Shown one piece after another: positions 44,181-56,560 of a stretch of 64,000 bases of DNA (its first letter is position 1; each line of letters starts with the position of its first letter). The DNA lies in contig CM069447.1 of NCBI GenBank assembly GCA_035610835.1, positions 15,705,992 through 15,769,991 of the forward strand, written 5' to 3'. The stretch comes from Ophiura sarsii (Eukaryota > Echinodermata > Ophiuroidea > Amphilepidida > Ophiuridae). Below the pieces are notes generated by a model, which was not told the DNA's origin, ran no database searches, and worked only from the letters and a program-made list of their open reading frames with translations. The position numbers and the translations under genes were made by a program.

Positions 44181-47100
44181 TAAGTTTAAAATAAAAATAT
44201 AAGAAAGTAAAATAATTATCACTAACAAACTCTTTACGTTTTCACATGAAAATACAGCTGGTTATAAAGCAGCATCAAAATACATCTCTACTTGGAAGCA
44301 AAAGGACAAAATAGTGACCCGACACTCGAAATTCAAAGTTGAGGGCGCTTACACACTGCCCAACCATAGATAAGCGGAGCGTAGATGGGCCACTCGGCGA
44401 AATTGTTGTTTCCGACGCACTTGAGTACGCGCCCTATCTCCCTGTACTTAATTGGAGGTCATTTTGACCTCCAATAAATTTTCATGAGTTAAGCGCGCCT
44501 GTTCTTACTGCATCATTTGCGTTTGAACTGCGTCGTGCTACGCCGCGTTATCCGAAATACGCTGAATTTGTAGCAGGCCGCGGCTTGGCGGCTTGCGTAA
44601 GTTACAGTGTTTGGGCTAGGTCGACTAGGATATGGATTTGAATTAGTGTGCCGTATTCGAACCAACGAACGATCAAACCAACTGACCAAGTAGGCCTGTT
44701 CACAACGTTTATGGTTAATTAAACCTAACAAAAAAATCTTTCTTCTTCACCCAATTACATTTTCAAAGTAATATTCAAAGTTGATTGAGGATGCCTTAAA
44801 AAGCTGAATAGGCCTACTAGGCCGCGATATGAACGTCCATGTCTGACAATGTTATAGTAATGGCTTATCATTTGCGCAACGAAATGAAACGGAACTTAAA
44901 GCGAAATAGGTGAATCAAGACAATGGCAAAGAAATGCTTATATAGTTAGGAATAACAGTGAGCCCTTTCTAGCTAATTTTATCACTTTTTCAAAGTAGGA
45001 CAAATCTTTTAACCATGTCACTTTCACTAACTCGCTGAGTGGCCATCACAATGCTTTTATAGGCTTAGGCCTACGCGTCTGGTGAATTAATATTCTTAAA
45101 ATGCCCATCAACCGTTTTGAATCAAGGCCTATTCCTCTCTTCTTAGAAATGTGAATTTGATTTAGGCCTACACCTTGACTTTGAGAAGTTATAAGCATGA
45201 TATATGGAAACAAGTTTTACCTAGACCTACAATCGTTCTCTGTTCTCGTAGTCGGAATGCATTTAGCCCCCTCCCCCACGCCACCGCTCTTGACCGCCCC
45301 CGTTTCAGATAATATTTCATATTTTGTTAATAACATTATGGTAGGCTACTAACTCTTTTTGTTATCATCGGCGCACTAAACGGGTGGACGGGACGTGGAC
45401 ATTACGGACATTTTCTAGATTTGATGAATTTTATGACAGTCCACAGAATGTCATTGCTACTTTAAATGCATTGAGCAACAACATGAGCTTATATTCTTAT
45501 ATTGTTCAATTTTCGAAAAGGTTCAATGACATCCAAGTGGACCGGCATGCTATCTACTGAAGATCCATACAAGCTATATCTAAAGATAGTATGATGAATG
45601 TGGATGTTGTCACGCGTGCCAGAGTTTGCAGATGCACGTGCATGTCGATACGCTTCTTAAAATGACCACATCTACAAAAGATTTGGCATATTATATACTT
45701 AAAATTGAACACTGAAAACAATGGTTAAAGATTTGTATGATTTTGAACAAACATGTGCTCTTAAAGCTAGTTACCGGAGGCTCCGAGTGCAATGTTTATG
45801 TTCAATGCGTTAAAAATTAACTAATGCCAGAAAAAAAATCCACTCAGTCTTGGACAGTTATTTAATCACAAACTCGTAAATAATGCGACATTTGAAAAAC
45901 GGTCGGGGGGGGGGGGAGTTGAACTTGATATTGACGTTCGTTTCGGATTACGGGTGGTAGGCCTAGGAGATATTTTAACATTTTCTAAAGTGCTTTATCT
46001 TCATGAAATTCATAAATTCGAAAGTGTCCTAAGAAGAAGGGTGGGGTGGTAATAGAGGCATGAAGATTCGATGGCTTAGACAAAAGTCCTCCTCGCCCGG
46101 GCCATTATACCCGTTCCGAATATAAAACGCCTTTTCAACCGATCAGAACCCTCGCCCAGCCCTTCAAAAATTGAAAATAAAGATGCATAGGGCCTACGTA
46201 GGACATGATAATTCAGGCCTAACAGATGGACCATAAAAGGTGCACGTGTTCCATATCACTATAGGATTAACGTTTATATCAGCTCGTAGGCCTATAGTAA
46301 TTTATTTGACTTTCACTAAATGCCGTTTATCTGATCCAAATAAGCACGACATATCAATCCAATTTGTGCTGTTTTAGGAAGTATGCTTCCATTTTGTACA
46401 TGGATGATTTCTTTCAAATATACGCAACTTTGATTCAGTTTGCCCATTTTTAGATAGGCTAAGCATCAACAAAACACTAAACTGTGTATGAAAGGTGATT
46501 TATATTCTTTGCAATATAATAATATATCAATAATAAATAAATGTAAAAAATATGTGTTAAATGGCATAGTTGATGGAAATATAAAGAGAAAACGGAATGA
46601 AACTGCGATTTTAAAGTTAGTCCTGGAAAGTGAATTAAAAGTTTACCAACCGTTTTATCTAAAAAATGAGCAAAACCACAATCATGATGGAATTAAAGCA
46701 GTGATAGCTGATGCACCCCATCACCCGATGCCTTGTTCAATTGCCCTTTTTTAGCCATGATCATGGGCCTGTAACTCGACTTTAAATCCTTCAATTGCGG
46801 CATGCGGCTCATCAAAATAGCGAACGCGTTTCTGCACACGCGGCAACCAATTATTTAGTGCGCTTAAATGTGCGTACAGCAATACGCTCCGTAGCTGCGT
46901 GACGAAAATCCCACAATAACAAAAAAACAAAAAAATACGCGGTGGATCACTGCGTACTTGTGTTTTATACGCGAGTTTCCCTTCTAGCCCCTTACGGGGC
47001 TTACCCGTAAGCTGTAGGATTTCTATGTGCCCAACATCTACGATCAACTCGTCACAACTACGTCCTCTATACACCGGCGACATCTACAGGAAATCCCTAA

Positions 47101-47252
47101 TTCCTGTTGCTTACAGACAGAGTTGCCAGTCTGACGAACCTCCTACATTTACCTTACTATGTATGGGATTTGTCACCAACGAAATCAAATCACAGAACTC
47201 CAAAGTCTTCATCTGCGAAAAGAAATCCTAATTTCAAATGGGATGTGTATTC
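44181..47252. other. Long stretch without a recognised gene
   Basis: Mixed composition with a CpG-richer patch at 44330-44620 and AGGCCTA-type words throughout. A tRNA-like SINE head on the minus strand lies at 44640-44712 (TGGTCAGTTGGTTTGATCG A box, GGTTCGAAT B-box-like). At 46990-47240 a 68-codon open stretch ends SKVFICEKKS; its family is not recognised. Confidence 0.4.
44640..44712 (-). mobile_element. tRNA-like SINE head
   Basis: Minus strand: CTTGGTCAGTTGGTTTGATC followed by GTTGGTTCGAATACGGCAC. Stems are weak. Probably a decayed SINE. Confidence 0.55.
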
Positions 47253-47474
47253 CACTATATAGTTTAATCAGTTCAAAATTGCCGAGAATTGTGAGGCTTG
47301 TATGTCCATGCGTAAAAAAGATCCATGTCGTTACGCATTATTGGTGAAAGTGTGTGTTTGCCAATCAAAAGCAAGTATCAGTGAGCGGTAGGTATTCCAT
47401 TCGGGCCCGCAGATAACTATTAGCCTCACAATTTTCGCCAATATAGAACTGATTAAACTGATTAAAAACTATAA
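47253..47474. mobile_element. AGTTTAATCAGTTC MITE
   Basis: ACTATATAGTTTAATCAGTT at the left and GAACTGATTAAACTGATTA near the right end. Same family as 35537 and 57868. Confidence 0.75.
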
Positions 47475-47564
47475 CTAATAAAAAAACCCTTTAAAAAGGG
47501 AAATGCTTGTAACAAGTGTGAAACATATTAGAGTTTTATGTGAGCAATTCCCATATCATGCATC

Positions 47565-49660
47565 CAGAAAATATCATATAATGTGCCCAGATTTGCTTTT
47601 TAGGATACGATATCACATTTGTAGCTACGTATAATATCAGTGTCACTAATCGATCAATCCGCAACCAATTTGACGACATAAATGACGTTCACATTGAAAT
47701 CGCAAAAATTGTGGTTTTTCTTCAACCAATTCCGGAAAAAAATAGGCTAATTATCATATAATGTGCCCTGATTTGCATTTCAGGATATGATATCACATTT
47801 TGAGCTGCGTATGATATCTGTGTCACTAATCGGTCAATCCGCGACCAATTTGACGACATAAATGACGTTCACGTTGAAATCGCCGGGAAAAACAGGGTTT
47901 TTTCCTAGCAATTGCGGACAAAATAATCAAAATTTCATATGATGTGCCCTGATTTGCTTTTTAGGATACGATATCATATTTGTAGCTACGTATGATATCA
48001 GTGTCACTAATCGGTCAATCCGCAACCAATTTGACGACATAAATGATGTTCACATTGAAATCGCAAAAATTGTGGTTTTTCTTCAACCAATTCCGGAAAA
48101 ATAGGCTAAATATCATATTATGTGCCCTGATTTGCTTTTCAGGATATGATATCACATTTTGAGCTGTGTATGATATCTGTGTCACTAATCGGTCAATCCG
48201 CGACCAATTTGACGACATAAATGACGTTCACGTTGAAATCGCCGGGGAAAACAGGTTTTTTTCCTAGCAATTGCGGACAAAATAAACAAAATTTCATATG
48301 ATGTGCCTTGATTTGCTTTTTAGGATACGATATCACATTTTAGCCACATATGATATCGGTGTCACAAATCGGTCAATCCGCAACCAATTTGACGACAATG
48401 ACGTTCACATTGAAATCGCAAATCCAAATCGTGATTTTTTTTTTCTTCAACCAATTCCGGACAAAATAGACAAACTATCATATCATGTGCCCTGATTTGC
48501 TCTTTAGGATACGTATCACATTTTGAGTTACGTATGATATCGGTGTTATACTGATCGGTCAATCCGCAACCAACTTGACAACATAAAGGATGTTCGCGTT
48601 GAAATCGCAATGATTTTTTTTCTCCAACCAATTCCGGACAAAATAGGCTAAATATCATATAATGTGCCCTGATTTGCTTTTCAGGATATGATATCACATT
48701 TTGAGCTACGTATGATATCGGTGTCACTGATCGGTCAATCAGCAACCAATTTGACGACAAATAGCGTTGCCGTTGACATCACACAAGGAAAAACTTTTTT
48801 TCTTCTTCTACCAATTAGGGACTAAATAGACAAACTATCATATAATGTGCCCTGATTTGCTTTTTAGGATACGATATCACATTTTGAGTTACGTATGATA
48901 TCGGTGTTACTGATCGGTCAATCCGCAACCAATTTGACGACAATGACGTTCACATTGAAATCGCAAAACCTAATCGTGTTTTTTTCTTCTCCAACCAATT
49001 CCGGACAAAATAGGCTAAATATCATATAATGTGCCCTGAATTGCTTTTCAGGATATGATATCACATTTTGAGCTACGTATGATATCGGTGTCACTGATCG
49101 GTCAATCAGCAACCAATTTGACGACAAATAGCGTTGCCGTTGACATCACACAAGGAAACACTTTTTTCTTCTTCTACCAATTAGGGACTAAATAGACAAA
49201 CTATCATATGTGCCCTGATTTGCTTTTTAGGATACGATATCACATTTTGAGTTACGTATAATATCTGTGTCACTGATCGGTCAATCCGCAACCAATTTGA
49301 TGTCATAAATGACATTCCTTATGAAATCGCAAGGAAAAACAGTTTTTTTACCGACCAATTCAATTGTGGACAAACTAGCCATATGCTAAAGTATCTTCAT
49401 ATAATGTGCCCTGATTTACTTTTTAAAGGACGATATCACAGTTTGAGCTACGTATCATATATCAGTATCACTGCACGGTCAATCCGCAACCAATTTGAGA
49501 ACATAAATGACATTCGTGTAGAAATCTCAAGGAAAAATGTGGTTTTTTTTTCAACCAATTCCGAAAAAATAGGCAAATATCATATAATGTGCCTTTATTA
49601 AACCGGGCTTTATTTGCTTTTTATGATACGAATTTGAGCTACGTATAATCAGTAACAGAT
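47565..49660. repeat. ~180-bp tandem array, about 12 units
   Basis: Each unit has ATAATGTGCCCTGATTTGCT, GGATACGATATCACATTTTG, CTACGTATGATATC, GGTCAATCCGCAACCAATTT and GACGTTCAC. Unit starts fall near 47577, 47758, 47940, 48120, 48300, 48483, 48660, 48843, 49026, 49207, 49400 and 49580. Neighbouring units alternate between two subtypes (GTAGCTACGTAT with CGCAAAAATTGTGG versus GAGCTGCGTATG with CGCCGGG). The period is close to nucleosome spacing. Confidence 0.92.
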
Positions 49661-51229
49661 TTGTGATCAAAAGACATTTGTTGTACTAGATGCCCTAGCA
49701 CCATAAACATGATTTTGGGTGGTTACATCTCGGAGTAGAAATATCAAAGTCAGAAGTGGTAAGCTTAAAATGGTAAGTAAGCTTACTACAAATTCATGCA
49801 TTGGTTAAACTATAACTAGCCAAAAATCACTCAAAAATAATAATACAGACAAAAATCAGGTGCAGACCTGTTTTAGAGTTAACTCCGGACAGGATATGAG
49901 CCCATCAAATTTGTGGTCCTGATTGATCAATTTGGAAAACTATTTCTAAAAACATTTATTACATAATAATTTTCCAAACAAAGAGTAAAGACGAAAATCA
50001 ACGTATTTTTCATATATGGCGAAAAGCCAAAGCATACAATTACAAAATAAACCTTCCGTCTACAAAACTCAAAAATGCACCACGGCCGAGCTGTTACGTG
50101 GACCATGGACTTATCAGTCTGATAAGTCCATGCGTGGACGTGTTATAAAAATTTACACGGCCCCTTTCAATAGTACTGAAGACAACTACGAACTATCACT
50201 CACTCAACTGCTCAAATTCACTATACGATGACACATACATTCACTGGCGATGATATATCAATCTCTCGTCCAATCAAAGCCATCGACACGGATGGCACAC
50301 TTCTCGTCCTTTCAATATGAGCCTATGAAAGTATCGTTTGGCTTATTATACCAATTAGGTTTCTGTGCAAAGTGACACTCGGAACGGAGCCATAAATAAC
50401 GCGTACCAATTCCAAGCCTATATACTTGTTCGCCTTGGCGAACAAGCAAAAAAGGAGACCCTCCTTCCCACAATGCATTTCAAACATTGCGATTTGCTGG
50501 AGTAATTTATCATCAGCCAATCAGAATTCATAATTTCAAATCAGGACCCAATCAGGACATCTATCTCACCGAATTCTCTTAGGGACTTTCTTGGGGAGTT
50601 TCCGTAATTTGAAAGAGATTCTTTTTAATAAACTGGGCATCCTAAGGTACATACAGGGTAAATAAAAATGAAACTGTGCATGGATTGAAACATCCATTTG
50701 ACCTTGGTGGGTGCAATTGTTGTTTGTAAAGCGTAGTTAATTTAGTTTATCTTCCCCAAAAATTGAAAGAATCGACTTAAAAATAAGCAAACAGTGACCA
50801 GTTTGGTATAAAGTTGACCGTGTTTTTTGCCATCCAGGTTTACTAGTGTCAATCTATTAGCATGCAAACATCCTTGACAGCTCCCTAGTAGAAAACAGGT
50901 GAAACCCCTAAACAACCCCATTATACATAAATTGCATACAAACATTTACATATTCTTTTGCACTAAATGGCACTATTGTTGTTGTCAGAAACCTTCCCCG
51001 ATTTCAAGCGTCTGTTGCATGCAGCACGCATTGTGTGTGTGTGTTACCTAGCGAAATGTTAACCCTAACCATAAACCCTAATCATGTGTTACAATCCCTC
51101 GCTGAGTTATGAAACAAATAGGGCATGCAGCGCGCGCCTACTGCATATATGACTTAAAGTTGTATTCAAGGTGAGTAATTATAGATTTGCTGCACGCACC
51201 CCAATCTAATTTGCATCAATACAAGAGCA
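49661..51229. other. No gene seen; short palindrome at 50104
   Basis: Contains CATGGACTTATCA...TGATAAGTCCATG (50104-50132), a 13-bp palindrome with a 3-base spacer, inside a 71-codon open frame that starts at 50016. That frame's family is not recognised. Confidence 0.4.
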
Positions 51230-51412
51230 GTAACATTATTTAATTTTCGCGCTCTAAGCAGCTACCGCGAAAATAAAAACACACAATCATATTTATTTTG
51301 TGTGTAGCTATGAAATGAACTTTCAAATCGTGAATTTAAAAACAAGCGAAATGGATGAAAATCGGCAAAGCCCGAAAATGTAATCACGCAAAAATTACCA
51401 CTTATCCAGTAT
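51230..51412. mobile_element. CGCG MITE copy 4 (decayed)
   Basis: TTTTCGCGCTCTAAGCAGCT and CACGCAAAAATTACCACTTA flank a CGCGAAAATAAAAAC interior. Ends are diverged. Confidence 0.5.
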
Positions 51413-51936
51413 TCAAATCGGATATTGCCTCAGGGTATATAGCAGGAACAGGCAACATAACGCTGAATATTGATGGTTCCCAATATCCATTTCTACTAGT
51501 CCAATCTACAATTTATTGAACATGTTCCCATCCTTGATAGCTCCATTTAGGTAGAAAACAGGGATATCCCCCAAACAATCCCAAGAACACATGCAATTTA
51601 CTTAATGTAATGCCACTTGGTGTACAACTCCCTTTAACTCCTGTGCTGCAGGAGTGGAGTTTCAATAAAAAATTAGAGCAAAAACAAAAAACTAAATTTG
51701 TATAAAAAAATTTACCTAGGGAGTCAAAAACACAATATAAACCAAAAGAAAATAGACTGCCCTCTGTTGGCTGAAAAACAATACAAAACAAAAGAATTCA
51801 AAATGACTTAAAATGGATTTTTGACAATAAAATTGTCGTAAAACCGTACCTCCGATCAATCACAAATTTCAGTTTATTGTGGAGCTCAGCAAGCTCTATT
51901 AAAATATCAAATACAAGATTAGCCATAGAAACAACC

Positions 51937-53401
51937 TTAAATAGAGATTTGGGTTGATCCATTATCATTTTCAGGGGTTGGTGGTGGTGATGATGGGAAT
52001 GGGTACAGTGGCGGTAGGTATTGGGTTATGGGTGTGTTGGAAGGGGATAGGGGATGTAGGGGTTAACCTGTCTTTTGGTGGTTTCCGTGTAATTTTGTTG
52101 GCTCCCAGTTTTTGGGTTCCGAGTTGTTTAAGTTTTGGGTTCCGAGTTGTTTAAGTGCTCAATAAATATATGTTGGGGTGGTGGGTACGATGAATTGACA
52201 AATTGTCATTTTTATAGTTCCCAGTGTTATTTTGGTGGTTCCCAGTGTTTTGGGGTTCCTAGCAAGTAAGTCAAACAACCCTTGGGCTTTTCATTGACTA
52301 TTTCACCCAAAACACTGGGAACAACCCACATGGGGCATTTCGACAACTCACCCCCTCCTAATATTCCCCACATCAGAACCTTATTCGAAAAAATATATTT
52401 ATTGAGCACTTACACAACTCAGATCCCAAAACACTGGGAACCACCAAAACGACACTGGGAAACACCAAAATGGGGCATTTTGTCAACCCACCACCTCCTT
52501 ATTTACAACACCCAGCCCAATCCCCAACTATATTTATTGAGCACTTTTACAACTTGGATCCCAAAAGACTGGGAACCACCAAAACAACACTGGGGTCCAC
52601 CAAAATGCGTCATTTTGCCAACCCACCCCATCCTTATTAAATATTAACCACACCCCATACCAACCCCTAAAATATATTGATTGAGCACTTTAAACAACTC
52701 GGACCCAACACGCTGTTAACCACCAAAATAAGACTGGAAACCACCAAATAGACAATTTGTCAACCTCCTCCTTATTCACCATACCCAGCCCAACCAACCC
52801 CCCATATATATTGATTGAGCAATTAAACTCGGAACCCAAACACTGGGAACCATCAAAATAACACTGGAAACCACCAAATAGACAAATTGTCAACCCCCTC
52901 CTTATTCAGCATACCCACCACCCTAACATATATTTGTTGAGCACTTATACAACTTGGATCACAAAACACTGGGAACCACCAAAACAACACAACGGACCAC
53001 CTAAATGGGTCATTTCGTCAACACACCCCCTTCTTAATAAATATTAACCACACCCCATACCAACCCCAAAAATATATTGATTAAGCACTTTAATCAACTC
53101 GGACCCAACACGCTGTTAACCACCAAAATAACACTGGAAACCACCAAATAGACAATTTGTCAACCTCCTCCTTATTCACCATACCCACCAGCCCCAACAT
53201 ATATTTGTTGAGCACCTCAGAGCCCAAAACACTGTGGGAACCACAAACATTTCATGAGAACCACCAAAAAGTCAGGTTAACCCCTACACCCCCTCCCCAC
53301 ACCCATAACCCAACACCTACCACCACCCTATCCACCCCCATCACCACCACCACCAATCAACCCCTGAAAATGATAATGGATCAACCCAAATCTATATTTA
53401 A
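51937..53401. mobile_element. 1.46-kb foldback element flanked by TTAA
   Basis: About 145-bp terminal inverted repeats begin TTAAATAGAGATTTGGGTTG. The right end is its inverse, and TTAA stands at both outer edges, as for piggyBac-type targets. The middle is built of tandem units of about 120-190 bp carrying AACACTGGGAACCACCAAAA and ATATATTTGTTGAGCACTT. No transposase is encoded. Confidence 0.85.
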
Positions 53402-54786
53402 CCAATCAGGGCTGATAATGTATTCAACCAACAACGCAATACCAAATATATCGCCGTAATGCGTTGTTGGAACAGCTGATTACAAAGCAATACAACTGTA
53501 TGTGATACTCTGTATATATCGGGTAGTAGATAAATGGCTCATTACCAATCAGATTACAGCATTTGTATCTATTTATAGCTACTAAGGGATAAACCAGGGT
53601 AATGTATTATCGATGCCAATTCACAGATTTACACAAACAACATTTAAAGGTACATTCAGTAATTTTGAAGCACACTTTTTTCTTATGGATTTTTCTTCAA
53701 ACAGAGAATACGTTACAAAAATGAAAATCTCAGATTGTTTTTCACTTCAATCAAGGTGCTGTAAATACGCAAAACAGATTAACATTACAAAATTCCTAAA
53801 TATTGTTTTAACAAATCATGAAATATAAGTCATATAAAATCCTAATGATTTGAATTTTTTGACCTCTGTGAGCATGCATGAATGATATTTGATCTCTTTG
53901 GTCAGGAATCAAATGGCCTAAACATGATTTGGCAGGCTGCAAGTATTGCGCAATAATGGTAATGCTAGATTTGTTAATAGCTCTAACCCTGGTGGCATGT
54001 TTTTAGGAACAACTATCATGGGGAAAAACAGGTTAAATTTGGTCGGAAAGACAGGCACTGCCGGCACCAGGGATCGAACCTGGGTCACCTGGGTGGCAGT
54101 TCGCTGCCTATCCAACTGAGCTAAGGAGGTTATACATGTAGCTTGCACAAAGTTACCTTTTTGCTGCACACATGATAGCCTGTCTGGGCGGGATCGGAGA
54201 TAGACTGGGGAACCGCAAGCTACAGGCATGTGGTAAGAGTAGTATTTTTTAGTACTTAGGGCGGTAAGGGTTAATAAACTCAAATTATTAACCAAACAAC
54301 ACAACATATGGCTCTTTCATACTGGATTTGAATGACTAGGTGGTAGGAAAGCATTATAAAATGCACAAAACTCAAATTTTGTAGGAAAATGAAGGTATCC
54401 CAGCTTCCCAATACCAAATGAATGAGTGTGTCTTTAATGTATAATGTAGGAAGTGTAAACTTATGAACCAGGAATCCAGGATGCACTGGCTTTAAACATG
54501 TAGGCCTACACTGTGATTGAGTGATGAAATTGGGCTAATAAAAAGTAGGTACCGAGCTGATGATGTATTATATGTTATGATGTAAACCTTGGGTTCACTA
54601 AATAGTTGGGCTACATTTTAGATTAGCCATGGCATAGATGGTACTTCGGCCACACCTAGACGAAATCTTAGTTAGCAATACTGAAAAATACTTCATCTCA
54701 TAGGCGAAATTTAGCTTGACAAAATCAAAACAGAATTTGATGTCAAGCACTTTTACACTTATTCAAGAGATCAACATTTCCGCATC
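53402..54786. repeat. FReD cassette 3, segment X (5' flank of the gene)
   Basis: From about 53640 it matches 36371-37898 (AGAGAATACGTTACAAAAAT, GCAGGCTGCAAGTATTGCGC, ATACCAAATGAATGAGTGTG). It lacks the poly-G/poly-C repeat found in cassette 1. The last ~100 bp before ATG are highly alike in both copies, so the core promoter is probably there. Confidence 0.85.
54062..54130 (-). mobile_element. tRNA-like SINE head (same insertion as 36790)
   Basis: Minus strand: CCTTAGCTCAGTTGGATAGG and GGTTCGATCCCTGGTGCCGG. Better preserved than the cassette 1 copy. Confidence 0.75.
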
Positions 54787-55827
54787 ATGGCTCTCAGTAC
54801 ATGTACAACCAAACATGCCTTGCTATTTACCATCATTTTGGTGTCAATGAATGGAATCAACAGTCAACACGGGCTGGTAAAGGCTGTGCAAAATATAACT
54901 GCCTTGCTGGAAAATATCACAGACGCGTCTACTGTGACGTCTATATTCCTGGCAAACATTTTGAATCGGAGCGCCGACACTCAATCACGCATGGAGGGTA
55001 GACTTGATCAAATCGCAAATATTCAAACTCAGATGGTAGACACGCAATCTGAAATGGCATCATCTCAATCACGCATGGAGGGTATCCTTGATCAAATGGC
55101 AAATACTCAAACTCAGATGGCAAATACCCTCACTCAAGTGGTTCAACTCTTGCAGATGCAAAACGAACAATTAAATCAAATAATTCCACAAATACCAAGA
55201 GATTGTTCCGACCTTTCCTTAGAAGGACCGTTTAAGGACTATGATGGAGTGTACAACATAAGCGCCTGGGATGACTTGGGAATCATCACTGTATACTGCG
55301 ACACATACACCGCTAATGTTGGTTGGACTGTTTTCCAGCGACGTTTTGATGGATCAGTTGACTTTTACCTGGGGTGGGATGATTATAAAAATGGATTTGG
55401 CAGACCAGATGGAGAATATTGGTTGGGACTACAACAGATATATCAGCTGACTCAACAAGGCTCTTGGATGTTACGCATTGATTTAGTTGACTTTCAGGAT
55501 GATACTGCATATGCAGAATTTGAATCCTTTTCTATTGGGGACGCTGAATCTAATTATACGCTGTCTGTAGGTGCATACAGTGGTAATGCTGGTAACTCAT
55601 TGGCCTATCATAACAACCAAGCCTTCAGTACCAAGGATAATGACAATGATGGTTGTGCTGAATCCTGCAAAGGTGCATGGTGGTACAATAACTGTGGGTA
55701 TTCCAATCTGAATGGCCTGTATCTGGGAGAATCACAGGACAGTACCACAGGCATGTCGTGGTATTACTGGAAATACTCTTATGAAGTACTGAAGCGCTCA
55801 GAGATGAAAATGCGTCGAATCAGATAA
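54787..55827 (+). CDS. Secreted fibrinogen-related (FReD) protein 2
   Basis: A single 346-codon exon, paralogue of 37899-38966. Signal peptide 1-26 (ALLFTIILVSMNGINS). Stalk about 40-135 with N-glycosylation sites and near-repeats of SQSRMEGILDQMANTQTQ. Fibrinogen domain 138-346 with C140/C171 and C290/C303. Relative to FReD1 it lacks four residues just before C290 (KDNDND directly followed by GCAES), has an extra Cys at 294, reads VGW where the family usually has GGW, and differs most in the first 40 residues of the domain and around residues 195-225. The last 17 residues are identical. ATG is in a strong context (ATCATGG). AATAAA at 56105. Likely an oligomeric lectin in innate recognition; the ligand is unknown. 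Confidence 0.94.
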   Translation: MALSTCTTKHALLFTIILVSMNGINSQHGLVKAVQNITALLENITDASTVTSIFLANILNRSADTQSRMEGRLDQIANIQTQMVDTQSEMASSQSRMEGILDQMANTQTQMANTLTQVVQLLQMQNEQLNQIIPQIPRDCSDLSLEGPFKDYDGVYNISAWDDLGIITVYCDTYTANVGWTVFQRRFDGSVDFYLGWDDYKNGFGRPDGEYWLGLQQIYQLTQQGSWMLRIDLVDFQDDTAYAEFESFSIGDAESNYTLSVGAYSGNAGNSLAYHNNQAFSTKDNDNDGCAESCKGAWWYNNCGYSNLNGLYLGESQDSTTGMSWYYWKYSYEVLKRSEMKMRRIR

Positions 55828-56104
55828 GCTACTTCTACGATATCTTATTATAATTAATGGTAAATAATTACGGACATTTGAATAATGCAACAGGAAAAAA
55901 TGAAAAATGCACTTGTCATTTCAAGAGATGATCAAATAAAAGAAAATATATAATAACCAGTATGGTATGTAAACAATTCAAACATCTTAACCATTTATTT
56001 TATTGCTAATTAAGGACAGTGGCACATGAAGTAAAACAATTTTCCAATTCATGTTGACATTTAGGATTTAGCTTTTCAATGACATGTAAAATGGTAACAA
56101 AGTG

Positions 56105-56110
56105 AATAAA
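56105..56110 (+). promoter_or_regulatory. Polyadenylation signal of FReD2
   Basis: AATAAA 278 bp after the stop, in the same position relative to the gene as in FReD1. Confidence 0.55.
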
Positions 56111-56134
56111 AATATGTCTAGTTGGAGCAGACAA

Positions 56135-56334
56135 TACTGTAAAACAACTTAATTTCACAGCAACTTAATTTAGGCAAATTAGCATTTAGTCAACTTTTTG
56201 CGGTAATTTAATTTCACTAATTTGTATCATCTTCCTATAATAATGTAATTGGCTGCAATTTAATTTGGCAAATTGGATCTCCTAGCGAAATTAGCAAAAT
56301 TAAATTGCTTGCGAAATTAAGTTGTTTTACAGTA
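56135..56334. mobile_element. TACTGTAAAACAACTTAATT MITE in segment Z
   Basis: Same insertion as 39274-39473, with only a few base differences. Confidence 0.85.
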
Positions 56335-56560
56335 ACCCAAACTTTCAAATTGATTTATAATATATAGTGCATTCAGTGCTGGAATTTATCAACCATCCAG
56401 ACAACTCATCCAGACGTGCAGGCAACTCTCAAAAAATACCTGTACGACAGAAATTCCACAAGCCAGTGTAACTCTCGGTTGGTCAGGTACTTGTGCATCT
56501 TGAACCGTCCCACGCAAAAGTTACCCGCTATGGGCGGGTGGGTGGATGCTATTTCCAGGC

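Larger units (their letters stand above)
55828..56560. repeat. FReD cassette 3, segment Z
   Basis: Matches 38967-39621 almost base for base through the MITE and up to CAGCCAGTGTAACTCTCGG-type sequence, then ends. Confidence 0.85.

Noticed and set aside
46751..47083. 110-codon minus frame
   Set aside because: No recognised domain, no splice-site support and no match to the missing WDR24 exons.
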